NCBI GenBank assembly: GCA_947174505.1
Contig: CAMWJF010000001.1
Span: 1 to 64,000 of the forward strand
Length of the DNA stretch: 64,000 nt
Origin: an uncultured Lachnospiraceae bacterium
GTDB lineage: Bacteria > Bacillota > Clostridia > Lachnospirales > Lachnospiraceae
Reading direction: 5' to 3'
Numbering within the stretch: the stretch's first letter is position 1; every line of letters starts with the position of its first letter. The position numbers and the translations under genes are program-made. The notes beneath the pieces are model-generated. The model had not been told where the DNA came from and did not search any database. It saw nothing but the letters and a program-made list of their open reading frames with translations. Positions 26,027 through 35,429 of the stretch are shown piece after piece.

Positions 26027-27313
26027 ATGAAAGTTTTATGGGTGTGCAATATTATGCTGCCGGCAATTGCCAAAAGATTAAATCTTCCCTGCAGCAACAG
26101 GGAAGGGTGGCTGTCCGGGCTCCTTGACAGGGTAGTCATGGAACATGAGAGGAACCGCATCGAGCTGGGCATTGCGTTCCCGGTGGACGAGTCGCTGGGA
26201 GATTTTGACCGCATGATGCCTCTGGGAGAAAATATTTCCTGCCACTGCTACGGGTTTGTGGAGAACCTGACTGCGCCGGAGCGTTATGATACGGCGCTTG
26301 AGAAGCATTTTCAACTGATTATCAATGATTTTGAGCCGGATATTCTGCATGTGTTCGGTACGGAATTTCCGCATGCGCTGGCATCGATTAAGGTTTTTGA
26401 CAGACCGGAACGTACATTGATCGGTATTCAGGGTCTTGTTTCCGCCATTGCGAAGGTATATATGGCGGATCTGCCTGTGAAGGTGCAAAGGAAGAGTACC
26501 TTCCGCGACAGAATCAGGAAGGACAGTATCAGGCAGCAGCAGAAAAAGTTTGAGAAGCGCGGTGAGTATGAGATTGAAGCTATTAAACGAGTAGGGCATA
26601 TAGCGGGCCGCACGGATTTTGACCGGGCGGAGACAGCGAAGATCAATCCGGATGCGACTTATCATTTTCTGAACGAGACGCTGCGCGGCGTGTTTTACCG
26701 CGACAGATGGAGTAAATATAATTGCCAGACCCACCGGATTTTTTTAAGTCAGGGTGATTATCCGCTGAAGGGATTCCACTATCTGTTAAAGGCAATGCCT
26801 AAGATCCTGGAACAGTTTCCTGACACGGAGGTTTATGTGGCGGGAGCGGATATTCTGAAGGCGGAGACGTGGAAGGACGCGCTGAAGCTGCCTGCATATG
26901 GCAAATATTTGAAAAAGCTGATCCGGGATAACCATCTGGAGGATAAGATCAATATGCTTGGACGGATTGACGCGGAGGAAATGAAAAAACAGTATCTGAG
27001 CTGTCAGGTTTTTGTCTGTCCTTCGGTTCTTGAAAATTCTCCCAATTCCGTGGGGGAGGCGATGCTTTTGGGCGTGCCGTGTGTGGCTGCCAATGTAGGC
27101 GGCATACATAATCTTCTGACGGACGGCGGGGACGGCTTTCTCTATCCGCCCGGAGACGTGGATGCGCTGGCGGACAGTATTATTGAGGTGTTTACCAAGG
27201 AGGACATTGTGGACAGACTCTCCGACAATGCCAGAAAACATGCCCGCGTCAACCATGACGCGGATCAGAATTATTACCGCCTGATGCATATTTACCGGGA
27301 GATGCTAGAGTGA
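26027..27313 (+). CDS. Family 4 glycosyltransferase
   Basis: A 428-residue GT-B enzyme. The donor-binding half carries SQGDYPLKGFHYLLKA, then LGRIDAEEM and the VCPSVLENSPNSVGEAMLLG motif with the EX7E pair, followed by GGIHNLL. It retains the nucleotide-sugar configuration. The gene stands before a 90-bp hairpin spacer and another GT4 gene. Sugar unknown. Confidence 0.88.
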   Translation: MKVLWVCNIMLPAIAKRLNLPCSNREGWLSGLLDRVVMEHERNRIELGIAFPVDESLGDFDRMMPLGENISCHCYGFVENLTAPERYDTALEKHFQLIINDFEPDILHVFGTEFPHALASIKVFDRPERTLIGIQGLVSAIAKVYMADLPVKVQRKSTFRDRIRKDSIRQQQKKFEKRGEYEIEAIKRVGHIAGRTDFDRAETAKINPDATYHFLNETLRGVFYRDRWSKYNCQTHRIFLSQGDYPLKGFHYLLKAMPKILEQFPDTEVYVAGADILKAETWKDALKLPAYGKYLKKLIRDNHLEDKINMLGRIDAEEMKKQYLSCQVFVCPSVLENSPNSVGEAMLLGVPCVAANVGGIHNLLTDGGDGFLYPPGDVDALADSIIEVFTKEDIVDRLSDNARKHARVNHDADQNYYRLMHIYREMLE

Positions 27314-27329
27314 AAAGAGCTTCTAAAGA

Positions 27330-27420
27330 CGTCCCGCCATTGGACGGGACGCCAAGAAACTCTAGGAGTTGCAAAGCAACTCCGTTTCACTCGGGAGAAT
27401 GCCAAAATGCGGCATTCTCC
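27330..27420. repeat. Three consecutive intergenic hairpins
   Basis: Hairpins: CGTCCCG/CGGGACG (27330-27351), GGAGTTGC/GCAACTCC (27365-27383) and GGAGAATGCC/GGCATTCTCC (27394-27420). The third has the same arms as the hairpin at 34280-34307. None has a T-tract; the last ends just before the ribosome binding site of the next gene. They could be processing or stability elements, or part of a dispersed repeat. Confidence 0.7.
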
Positions 27421-27439
27421 GTAGGAGGAATAATATAAT

Positions 27440-28618
27440 ATGACATTTACGTTTGTATCAAACTACATCAATCACCATCAGCTCCCCTTCTGTGAGGCGC
27501 TTTACAGGCGGCTGGGGAAGGGGTTTGTATTTATCCAGACCATGCCCATGGAGGCGGAGCGCGTGGAAATGGGATGGAGCGTTGATGTGAACGAAATCCC
27601 CTATGTTATGTGTCTGTACAGGGATGAATACGAGTGCCTGAAACGGATTATGGAAAGCGATGTGGTGCTTTTTGGCTGGACAGGCAGGGAAGATATCGTG
27701 ACGCCGAGACTCCGGTCGGGAAAGACCACCCTCCGCGTGAGTGAGCGGCTGTACCGGGAGGGACAGTGGAAGGCGGTCTCACCGAGAGGCCTCGTGGCAA
27801 AATACCGGGAGCATATCAGGTACCGGGGGCAGAATATCTGTATGCTCTGCGCGGGGGCCTACGCGGCTTCGGATTTTCATCTGATCGGCGCATATCCCGG
27901 CAAAATGTTTCAGTGGGGCTATTTTACGCAACTGCGGATTTATGATGATGAGACGTTTGCGGCAATGAAGCCGGAGGAAGGGCCGTTAAATATTGTGTGG
28001 GCAGGGCGGTTTATCCCCCTAAAGCACCCGGAGTACACGGTGCGGCTTGGCAAAACGCTGCGAAAGCGGGGCTGTGCTTACCGTATGCACATGCTGGGCG
28101 GCGGTGAGCTGGAATCTGCGATCAAGGAAGAGGTGGAACGCGAAGGCCTTTCGGACGATTTTGTGTTTTACGGCTATACGAAGCCGGATCAGGTGCGGGA
28201 TGTGATGGAGAAATGCCACATCCATCTTTTCACCAGCAATCATCTGGAAGGTTGGGGTGCGGTGGTCAATGAGGGCATGAACAGCGGCTGTGTGGAGGTA
28301 GTGGATGCCCGTGTGGGGGCGGCGCCCTATCTGATCCGCCATGGAGAGAATGGTCTGCTTTATCCAGGCGGCCGCTATGAAAAAATGGAGGCGCTGGTGC
28401 TGGATCTCTTTGAGAACTGGGAAGAGAGGCGGGAGATGGGAAGAGCCGCCTACGAGACGATCCGGGATGTGTGGAACGCGGAGCATGCGGCCTCCGCTCT
28501 CCTGCGGTTTGTGGATGGCATGCGGCAGGGAAGGCTGTGCCCGGAGGAGGAGGGGCCGTTGAGTGAGGCGCCCGTGATCAGGCCGGGAAAGTATCCGCCT
28601 TTGTCCGGGCGGCAATAG
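27440..28618 (+). CDS. Family 4 glycosyltransferase
   Basis: A 392-residue GT-B protein with FVSNYINHHQLPFCEAL at the N-terminus, a central IVWAGRFIPLKHPEYTVRL donor-domain strand, MLGGGELE, and the FTSNHLEGWGAVVNEGM motif that carries the EX7E-like pair. A Pro-rich tail of about 25 residues follows. GTAGGAGG lies 13 nt before the ATG. Acceptor and sugar unknown. Confidence 0.86.
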   Translation: MTFTFVSNYINHHQLPFCEALYRRLGKGFVFIQTMPMEAERVEMGWSVDVNEIPYVMCLYRDEYECLKRIMESDVVLFGWTGREDIVTPRLRSGKTTLRVSERLYREGQWKAVSPRGLVAKYREHIRYRGQNICMLCAGAYAASDFHLIGAYPGKMFQWGYFTQLRIYDDETFAAMKPEEGPLNIVWAGRFIPLKHPEYTVRLGKTLRKRGCAYRMHMLGGGELESAIKEEVEREGLSDDFVFYGYTKPDQVRDVMEKCHIHLFTSNHLEGWGAVVNEGMNSGCVEVVDARVGAAPYLIRHGENGLLYPGGRYEKMEALVLDLFENWEERREMGRAAYETIRDVWNAEHAASALLRFVDGMRQGRLCPEEEGPLSEAPVIRPGKYPPLSGRQ

Positions 28619-28673
28619 GACATGGCTGAACGGTAACATGTGGAGAAAGCCGGAGTAGAGGTAGTGGTGACCA

Positions 28674-29699
28674 ATGGAAACGAATAGGAAGAGAAAAATC
28701 AGCGTCATTGTGCCGGTGTACAATTCCATAGACTGTCTGGAAAGATGCGTGAGATCTCTCTGTGCCCAGACATACGATAGGCTGGAAATCCTTCTGATTG
28801 ACGACGGTTCCACGGACGGAACGGGGAAACTCTGCGAGCGGCTGGCGGCGGAGGATGCGCGCATTGCCGTCCACCATAAGGAAAATGGCGGCGCTTCTTC
28901 TGCCAGAAATGTGGGGCTTTCGATGGCGTCCGGGGATTATATCGGATTCGTGGACAGCGACGATTATGTAGATTCCTATGTGTATGAGGAGCTGGCCCTC
29001 GCGCTGGAGAGAGGGAAGTACGCCGTGGCGCAGATATCGCGCGACGAGGTGGACGAGGAGGGACGGCGGCTGCCGGACGTCTGTATACCGCCGGAAAGGG
29101 AGCGGTTCTGCGACTCGGAAACTTTTATAAAAGAACTTCTTCTGCACCGGGGGGACAGTTCCTTTTGCACGAAGCTGTTTCCGCGGGAAATTTTTGCGAA
29201 ACATCGGTTCCCAGAGGGCGAGCTGAACGAGGATTTCCGGCTGCTTTTGGAAATTTTGCAGGAGATTCCGGGAATCGGTATTTTGCCGAAACAGGGCTAC
29301 CATGTGGTGTGCAGACAGGAGAGCACTACCAGAAAGCGGACGAAGGACAGTTTCTCCCGGGTGTTTCTGGATATTGTGGAAAACGCGGACAAGGTACAGG
29401 AACTTGTGGACCGGAAATATCCCGCTTTACATGAGTATGCGGTGCGCTTTAATCTCTACCAGAGACTGGATTATATGCTGCATGTGCCGCTTCCCCAGAT
29501 GAAGGGGGATAACGCATTTTATGGGAATGTGAAAAAATATCTGCGGCGGCATGTAAGCGATACCATAAAGAATCCTTATCTGACCGGAAAAAATAAAGGA
29601 TATCTCCTACTGCTCACGGCGGCGCCCAGAACGGTCAGGGGCGTGCATGGGTGGAAGATGAGGTTTAAGGAGAAACAGGAACAGCGGCAGGCGATTTGA
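28674..29699 (+). CDS. Family 2 glycosyltransferase
   Basis: A 341-residue GT2 with ISVIVPVYNS, LLIDDGSTDGT, NGGASSARNVGL and the FVDSDDY metal motif. The helical C-terminal third (about 220-340) ends in basic residues, which may contact the membrane. It resembles capsule GT2 enzymes such as CpsI/EpsJ types. It precedes a GT-C-like gene by about 50 bp. Confidence 0.87.
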   Translation: METNRKRKISVIVPVYNSIDCLERCVRSLCAQTYDRLEILLIDDGSTDGTGKLCERLAAEDARIAVHHKENGGASSARNVGLSMASGDYIGFVDSDDYVDSYVYEELALALERGKYAVAQISRDEVDEEGRRLPDVCIPPERERFCDSETFIKELLLHRGDSSFCTKLFPREIFAKHRFPEGELNEDFRLLLEILQEIPGIGILPKQGYHVVCRQESTTRKRTKDSFSRVFLDIVENADKVQELVDRKYPALHEYAVRFNLYQRLDYMLHVPLPQMKGDNAFYGNVKKYLRRHVSDTIKNPYLTGKNKGYLLLLTAAPRTVRGVHGWKMRFKEKQEQRQAI

Positions 29700-29748
29700 A
29701 CCGAAAAGGGGATGGATACGGTGGACGGTGTGAAAACAGGAAACAGGT

Positions 29749-31578
29749 ATGGGCGAGCGGAAGGATAACAGGAGGAAAACCAAATATTTTGCGTGTTTCA
29801 TGATACTCTGGATTCTGCAGATGGCGGCGGCATTCTGGTTCTGCACCCGGAAACAGGGATTCCATGAGGACGAGTTTTACACCTACTATTCCACTGCGCG
29901 GACAAACGGGTTTTATGTGGAGGACGGGAAGTGGATGGAACGGGACGCGTACCGCAATGAATTTGTGGTGCTTCCCGAGGAACGGTTTCAGTACAGACTG
30001 GTAAAACAGGTGCAGTCATGGGATGTGCACCCGCCCATGTACTATTGGGTGTTTCACACGGTGGCTTCCTTCGTGCCGGGCGTGTTCTCAAAGTGGATCG
30101 GACTGTCAGTGAATCTCCTTTTTCACGGCGTGAATCTTATATTGCTGACATACCTGTCATATTTGGCTGCGGGAAGGAACTGGGGGCTGCCGCTTCTCGT
30201 GACGTTTGTCTATGGATTCAGCCCCGCAGCCATGAGCGGCGTGGTTTTTATCAGGATGTATGAAATGCTGACGACCTTTGTGCTGCTTTGTGCGGTTTTG
30301 CATGTGCGGGCCGTGATGAGGCTGCAGGGCAGTTCGGGACGGGGGAAAGGCGCCGGGCGCGAAAAGGATGCGGAGCTGACGGATGCGCGGCAGGAAAACC
30401 GGCTTCCGGCAGGGACCCTGCTCGCCATGGCGGCGGTGACTTACGTGGGTTTTCTGACACAGTATTATTATTTCATCTTCCTGTTTTTTATGGCGGTGGC
30501 ATTCGGTCTGTGGCTTTTTTGGCGGGACAGGAAAATCGCGAACTGTCTGCGGTACGGTCTGTTTCAGGGACTTGCTTTTGTTTTGGCATATCTGACCTAT
30601 CCGGCGTTTCCGGGCCAGATGTTCCGGGGACAGCGGGGGGCGCAGGCGACGGAGAACTTTTTTGATTTGTCTAACACCTTTGAGAGACTACGTTTTTTCT
30701 GGGATCTGATGAACCGGTATGTGTTTGGCGGCCTGTTTGGGCTGATGCTTCTGTTTCTTGCAGCCGCGGCTGTGGCGGCGCGCGTGGCCGATGCAGAAAA
30801 AAGGCGGAAGGAGGATACGGGGAAGGCGAAAAATACGCAGGACGGACAGCCTGAGAAGCCGTCAGCTTCTTCCGGCGCGGTGTTCTATATGCTGCTATTT
30901 ACGGCGGCGGGCTATTTTCTGGCAGTATCCAAGACGGCGCTGCTTTTGGGAGATACTTCCAACCGCTACCAGCTCCCCATTTATGGAATTGTAGTGCTGC
31001 TTCTGGTTCTGGGAGCGGCGAAAACGCTGCGGCAGATAGCGGGAACGCGTTATGCGGGGAAGGAGAGCCGACAGGAACGTGGATTTTTGCCTGCTCGGGA
31101 TGATAAATATAAAAAAAGGATAATCGGGGTGGCGGCAGCTTTCGGTCTGGCGGTCGTCGCCCTTGGGTATGTGCGGGCGGATGTGGTATTTCTCTATCCT
31201 GAAGCAAAAGAGGAGACAGCCCTTGCCAGAGTACAGGCGGCGGCGCAAATTCCTGTGGTCTATGTATATAACCCCGGGGAGGAGTGGTGCATCTGGGCTG
31301 TGGCGGACGAGCTTATGGAATATGACAGGGTGTATTTTGTAAGCGACACGGGCGGGGAACCGGTCACGGAGCCGTCCATTGTGGGCGCGGACGCGGTGGT
31401 GGCCTATCTTCCCCGGTATGACGACGTGAAGGATGAAGCGGCGCAGAATATGCGGATTCCTTCAGGGAATGGAAAGCTGTCGGAGGTTCATCTGCAGCAT
31501 TCGCATAAGTACTGCAATGAATGGTATTATGGCGGCGACGGGGCGGCCCGGAGCGGCGCGGGGGATTTGACAGAATGA
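29749..31578 (+). CDS. GT39/ArnT-like GT-C membrane glycosyltransferase
   Basis: A 609-residue protein with about 11-12 transmembrane helices. The first outer loop holds FHEDEFYTYYST, with the acidic pair that GT-C enzymes use for catalysis, then WDVHPPMYYW, a pattern shared with PMT/ArnT proteins. It probably adds a sugar from a polyprenyl-phosphate donor to the growing glycan outside the cell. An Arg/Gly-rich cytoplasmic loop lies near 190-225. Its TGA overlaps the start of the next gene as ATGA. Confidence 0.8.
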   Translation: MGERKDNRRKTKYFACFMILWILQMAAAFWFCTRKQGFHEDEFYTYYSTARTNGFYVEDGKWMERDAYRNEFVVLPEERFQYRLVKQVQSWDVHPPMYYWVFHTVASFVPGVFSKWIGLSVNLLFHGVNLILLTYLSYLAAGRNWGLPLLVTFVYGFSPAAMSGVVFIRMYEMLTTFVLLCAVLHVRAVMRLQGSSGRGKGAGREKDAELTDARQENRLPAGTLLAMAAVTYVGFLTQYYYFIFLFFMAVAFGLWLFWRDRKIANCLRYGLFQGLAFVLAYLTYPAFPGQMFRGQRGAQATENFFDLSNTFERLRFFWDLMNRYVFGGLFGLMLLFLAAAAVAARVADAEKRRKEDTGKAKNTQDGQPEKPSASSGAVFYMLLFTAAGYFLAVSKTALLLGDTSNRYQLPIYGIVVLLLVLGAAKTLRQIAGTRYAGKESRQERGFLPARDDKYKKRIIGVAAAFGLAVVALGYVRADVVFLYPEAKEETALARVQAAAQIPVVYVYNPGEEWCIWAVADELMEYDRVYFVSDTGGEPVTEPSIVGADAVVAYLPRYDDVKDEAAQNMRIPSGNGKLSEVHLQHSHKYCNEWYYGGDGAARSGAGDLTE

Positions 31579-33101
31579 AGAAAACTTGGGTAGCTACCAT
31601 AAGAACGAGAAATATCAGAACGTTTTTGACGTGGGTGGCGGTTATCGTTTTTATCTTAAGCCTGTTTCCCATACTGGCGCTGTCGGGTGTTGACAGGGCA
31701 TCGGGGGATGACTGGTCTTTCGGCCTCCTGACCCATCTGGCATGGGTGGATACCCATTCGCTATGGCAGGTTTTACGGGCGGCGTTTGCAAGTGTGAAAA
31801 AGTATTATTTTTCATGGCAGGGAACCTGGTTTTCGGTTTTTCTGTTCTCCTTACAGCCGGAAGTTTTTTCCCATGACGCGTATTGGATTGTACCTATTCT
31901 CATGACGGGGCTGCTGACCGCCGGCGTATCGGATTTTCTATATTGCCTGCTGGTGCGGTTTTTGCAAATGTCCAAGCGGGATTTTCTGCTGCTCGATGCC
32001 ATCCTGCTGCTTGTACTGATTCAGTTCGTGCCTTATCAGAGCTCGGCGTTTTTCTGGTATAATGGCGCGGCGCACTACACGGTGCCTTTTGCGCTTGCTA
32101 TGTTTGCCTGCGCCTGTTTCCTTCGATTTGTGGAGCGCTTTCGGAAACGGGATCTGCTTTTGGCGGCTCTTTGGATGTTTCTTTTGGGCGGGACGAATTA
32201 TCTGGCGGCGATTCTGGGGCTTTGTCTGTTTGTGCTGTTTGTCGTCCTGTTTTATCACAGGGACCGCAGGGTACTCTTCATGTTGGCTCCCATGGCGCTG
32301 GAGGTGGTGGGACTTTTGGTCAGCGCGCTGGCGCCGGGCAATGCGGTGCGGGGCGGAGAAGGATATCGTGTCACGGTGGCAGCCCTGCTGCGGGCAGTTT
32401 GGGAGGCGCTTGGCCGGGGAGCGGCGGGAGCATGGGAGTCTTTTGCACAGTATCCGGTGGCCATGGCTGCGATGCTTGTGGCTGCGGTGCTGCTATGGGA
32501 TATTCTGGGGGAGACGGTTTCCCGGGGGACATTCCATTTTCCATGTCCTGTCCTTGTGATCCTTTATCTCTGGGGAACCTACTGTGCCATGTACTGGCCG
32601 GTGGTGTTTGTGGGTGGCTCCGTCTCGGACAGATCGGTCTCCGTAGGCGTGCCTAACACGATCTTCTGGGTGTTTATCCTGGCTCTGTTCGGAAGCATAT
32701 TTTATGGGTTGGGCTGGCTGGCTCAGAGAAAGGGAAAACGGGGCGAAAATCCATGCTTTTCCGTGTATGTGGCGGGCTTTGCAGTGGCTTTGGCGATCCT
32801 TGTCATCTGCCGCATGAATCTGAAAAACAGTACAGATTATGTGTGCTATTACTATATTCGTACGGGAGGGGCGGCTGTCTATAAGGAACAGATGGACGAG
32901 CTTACCGGGATTTTGACAGATGAGAGTGTGAAGGATGCGGTGGTGCCTTTTATTGTGGGGGAGCAGGGGCCGCTTGTGCATTTGCCCATAACGCTTGATC
33001 CGGAGGAATGGACGAATCAGAAAATGGCGCTGTTTTTCAGGAAAGAGTCGCTGGTGGCCATACCCCGGGACGAGTGGGAGGCACGGCGTGAAATACGTTG
33101 A
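31575..33101 (+). CDS. DUF6056-like polytopic membrane protein, GT-C-like
   Basis: A 508-residue membrane protein with about ten to twelve helices. The outer loop after helix 1 has GVDRASGDDWSFG, whose DD pair recalls the GT-C active-site loop. Later segments include FFWYNGAAHYTVPF and APGNAVRGGEG, typical of DUF6056 proteins found in Gram-positive glycan loci. The ATG overlaps the preceding stop, so the two are translationally coupled. Likely a second polyprenyl-sugar-dependent transferase; unproven. Confidence 0.7.
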   Translation: MKKTWVATIRTRNIRTFLTWVAVIVFILSLFPILALSGVDRASGDDWSFGLLTHLAWVDTHSLWQVLRAAFASVKKYYFSWQGTWFSVFLFSLQPEVFSHDAYWIVPILMTGLLTAGVSDFLYCLLVRFLQMSKRDFLLLDAILLLVLIQFVPYQSSAFFWYNGAAHYTVPFALAMFACACFLRFVERFRKRDLLLAALWMFLLGGTNYLAAILGLCLFVLFVVLFYHRDRRVLFMLAPMALEVVGLLVSALAPGNAVRGGEGYRVTVAALLRAVWEALGRGAAGAWESFAQYPVAMAAMLVAAVLLWDILGETVSRGTFHFPCPVLVILYLWGTYCAMYWPVVFVGGSVSDRSVSVGVPNTIFWVFILALFGSIFYGLGWLAQRKGKRGENPCFSVYVAGFAVALAILVICRMNLKNSTDYVCYYYIRTGGAAVYKEQMDELTGILTDESVKDAVVPFIVGEQGPLVHLPITLDPEEWTNQKMALFFRKESLVAIPRDEWEARREIR

Positions 33102-33126
33102 CACACCTGTGGAAACTGCCTATAAT
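33098..33126 (+). promoter_or_regulatory. Perfect consensus promoter before mtnA
   Basis: TTGACA at 33098-33103, a 17-bp spacer and TATAAT at 33121-33126. The -35 box overlaps the stop codon of the preceding gene. This is the only perfect sigma-A consensus I found in the window. Confidence 0.9.
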
Positions 33127-33156
33127 AAATGTGTCGTGATAACATAAGGAGCAAAT

Positions 33157-34218
33157 ATGGATGCATTAAAATTGGACACAGTCCGTCTTTCCGAGGACAG
33201 GAGCTGTCTGGAAATACTGGATCAGACGCTGCTGCCGGGCACGGTCAAGGTGCTGCGGATGGACAAAATTGAAGATATTTTTGAAGCAATCCGTTATTTA
33301 CGGGTCAGAGGGGCGCCGGCTATCGGTGTGTGCGCCGCTTATGGGATAGCGCTTAGTGCATCCCGCATTGAGACGCAGGACTATGAATGCTTTCTTGCTG
33401 CTTTCAGGAAACAGAAGGAATATCTGGCTTCATCCCGCCCCACGGCGGTTAACCTGTTCTGGGCGCTGGACCGGATGGAGCGTACCCTGCTGGCGCATGC
33501 CGAACAGCCGGTGGAGAAAATCAAGGACATTCTGTTTTCCGAGGCACAGGCCATCCGGGATGAGGATGTGGCGATCAGCCGCAGCATCGGGGAGATCGGT
33601 TTCGGGCTGCTTAAGCCGGGGGACGGGATTCTCACCCACTGTAACGCGGGGACGCTGGCTACCGCGAAATACGGTACGGCCACAGCGCCCATGTATGTGG
33701 CGTTAGAGCATGGAATGACGGATTTCCGGGTATACTGTGACGAGACAAGACCTCTGCTGCAGGGAGCCAGACTGACAGCCTTCGAGCTGCACGGTGCGGG
33801 TATCGATACGACTCTGATCTGTGACAATATGGCTTCCACCGTGATGAAAAGCGGCCTTGTGAATCTGGTTTTTGTGGGCTGTGACCGGGTGGCGGCAAAC
33901 GGCGACACCGCAAATAAAATCGGTACCTCGGGTGTTGCGGTGCTGGCGAAGCATTACGGGATTCCCTTTTATGTATGCGCACCCAGCTCTACCATAGATA
34001 TGTCGCTATCGGCGGGGGAGCAGATTCCCATTGAAGAGAGGGAGGCGTCAGAAGTCACCGAGATGTGGTATAAGGAGCGGATGGCGCCGGAAGGCGTGAA
34101 GGTATATAATCCCGCTTTTGACGTGACGGATCATTCTCTGATTACGGGTATTATTACCGAAAAGGGGCTTTGCAGGGCGCCTTATGAAAAGGCGTTCCGG
34201 GAGCTTGGCATAACGTGA
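33157..34218 (+). CDS. mtnA: S-methyl-5-thioribose-1-phosphate isomerase
   Basis: A 353-residue enzyme of the eIF2B-related MtnA family that isomerises methylthioribose-1-phosphate to the ribulose form. Signatures: VRGAPAIGVCAAYG, THCNAGTLATAKYGTA with the catalytic Cys, and GCDRVAANGDTANKIGT with the catalytic Asp. No other methionine-salvage gene is nearby, so it may work in a short salvage shunt or as a housekeeping gene trapped in this locus. It has a perfect promoter and AAGGAG before the ATG. Confidence 0.93.
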   Translation: MDALKLDTVRLSEDRSCLEILDQTLLPGTVKVLRMDKIEDIFEAIRYLRVRGAPAIGVCAAYGIALSASRIETQDYECFLAAFRKQKEYLASSRPTAVNLFWALDRMERTLLAHAEQPVEKIKDILFSEAQAIRDEDVAISRSIGEIGFGLLKPGDGILTHCNAGTLATAKYGTATAPMYVALEHGMTDFRVYCDETRPLLQGARLTAFELHGAGIDTTLICDNMASTVMKSGLVNLVFVGCDRVAANGDTANKIGTSGVAVLAKHYGIPFYVCAPSSTIDMSLSAGEQIPIEEREASEVTEMWYKERMAPEGVKVYNPAFDVTDHSLITGIITEKGLCRAPYEKAFRELGIT

Positions 34219-34262
34219 GATGCACTTTTAATTACCAGAGGCAGAGGCTGCTTCGTGGAGAA

Positions 34263-34311
34263 GTGCGGAGTCTCACGTTGGAGAATGCCTAAAAGGCGGC
34301 ATTCTCCGCAC
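34263..34311. repeat. Intergenic hairpin with GAATGCC arms
   Basis: GGAGAATGCC (34280-34289) pairs with GGCATTCTCC (34298-34307) around an 8-nt loop, and an outer GTGCGG/CCGCAC pair (34263-34268 and 34306-34311) competes with it. The 10-bp arms are identical to those at 27394-27420. It lies just before the pseB ribosome binding site and has no T-tract. Confidence 0.7.
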
Positions 34312-34328
34312 CAAAAGGAAGGAGATTT

Positions 34329-35324
34329 ATGTTAAAAGATAAAACCATACTGATTACCGGGGGGACCGGTTCTTTCGGGAAATGCTTTACCAGATACGTG
34401 TTGTCAAACTATGAACCGAAAAAAATTATCATCTACTCCAGGGATGAGTTCAAACAGTGGATGATGGCCAATGAGTTTAGGGAGTACGAGGAAAAACTGC
34501 GGTTTTTTATCGGCGATGTGCGAGATATAGAGCGTTTAAAGCGTGCCTGCGAGGGCGTGGATTACATCATTCACGCGGCGGCCTTAAAGCAGGTGCCTGC
34601 CTGCGAATATAATCCCAACGAAGCCATTAAGACCAATATCCACGGCGCCATGAACGTGATTGACGCCGCGCTGGATACAGGGGTGCGCAAGGTGGTGGCG
34701 CTGTCCACGGATAAGGCGGTGAACCCGGTCAATCTTTACGGCGGGACGAAGCTTGTCTCGGACAAGCTCTTTGTGGCGGCAAATGCTTATGTGGGCACGA
34801 AGGATATCAGCTTTTCCATCGTGAGATACGGAAACGTGGCGGGCAGCCGGGGTTCTGTCATTCCCTTCTTCCATAAGCTGATTCAGGAGGGGGCGAAAGA
34901 GCTTCCCATTACGGATCTGCGCATGACCCGGTTCTGGATCAGCCTGACGCAGGGTGTGGAGCTGGTGATTAAGGCGCTGGCGGAGGCAAACGGCGGGGAG
35001 ACTTTTATCAGCAAGATTCCTTCCTTTAAGATCACGGATCTGGCGGAGGCGATGCTGCCTGGGTGTAAAATCAGCGAAACCGGCATCAGACCGGGGGAGA
35101 AGCTGCACGAGATCATGGTGACGACTGAGGACTCGGCGACCACCTATGAGTATGACAGGCATTTTATCGTGTATCCGCAGATGACCTGGAACAACAGACA
35201 GCAGCCGGATCTTTCGGGAAAGAAAGTGGCGGAGGGTTTCCACTACAGCTCCGACAACAATACCGAGTGGCTTGGCGTGGATGATATCCGTACGCTTTTA
35301 AAAGATGTGGAACTGGAGAAATAG
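34329..35324 (+). CDS. pseB: UDP-GlcNAc 4,6-dehydratase (inverting), PseB-like
   Basis: A 331-residue SDR that forms the UDP-4-keto-6-deoxy-L-AltNAc type intermediate from UDP-GlcNAc, the first step to pseudaminic acid and related sugars. Signatures: TGGTGSFGKCF, FIGDVRDIERL, HAAALKQVPACEYNPNEA, LSTDKAVNPVNLYGGTK and FRYGN-type VRYGNVAGSRGSV. The short soluble length separates it from membrane-bound FlaA1/CapD proteins such as PglF. pseC follows after a hairpin. Confidence 0.93.
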   Translation: MLKDKTILITGGTGSFGKCFTRYVLSNYEPKKIIIYSRDEFKQWMMANEFREYEEKLRFFIGDVRDIERLKRACEGVDYIIHAAALKQVPACEYNPNEAIKTNIHGAMNVIDAALDTGVRKVVALSTDKAVNPVNLYGGTKLVSDKLFVAANAYVGTKDISFSIVRYGNVAGSRGSVIPFFHKLIQEGAKELPITDLRMTRFWISLTQGVELVIKALAEANGGETFISKIPSFKITDLAEAMLPGCKISETGIRPGEKLHEIMVTTEDSATTYEYDRHFIVYPQMTWNNRQQPDLSGKKVAEGFHYSSDNNTEWLGVDDIRTLLKDVELEK

Positions 35325-35335
35325 GGGATAATGTG

Positions 35336-35364
35336 AAAGAATGCCTGAAAAACGGGCATTCTTT
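35336..35364 (+). terminator. Hairpin, possible weak terminator after pseB
   Basis: AAAGAATGCC (35336-35345) pairs perfectly with GGCATTCTTT (35355-35364) over a 9-nt loop. The T run is short, so it may attenuate rather than end transcription. Its core GAATGCC/GGCATTC is shared with two other spacers. Confidence 0.6.
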
Positions 35365-35429
35365 GCTTATCATATAGAAAATTGCGACAGTGCAAACCAT
35401 GACGCTTGATTTCTTATGGAGGAAAATAA

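Noticed and set aside
27330-27420. CRISPR-like array of short palindromes
   Set aside because: The three hairpins differ in sequence and spacing and there are no repeated units with spacers.
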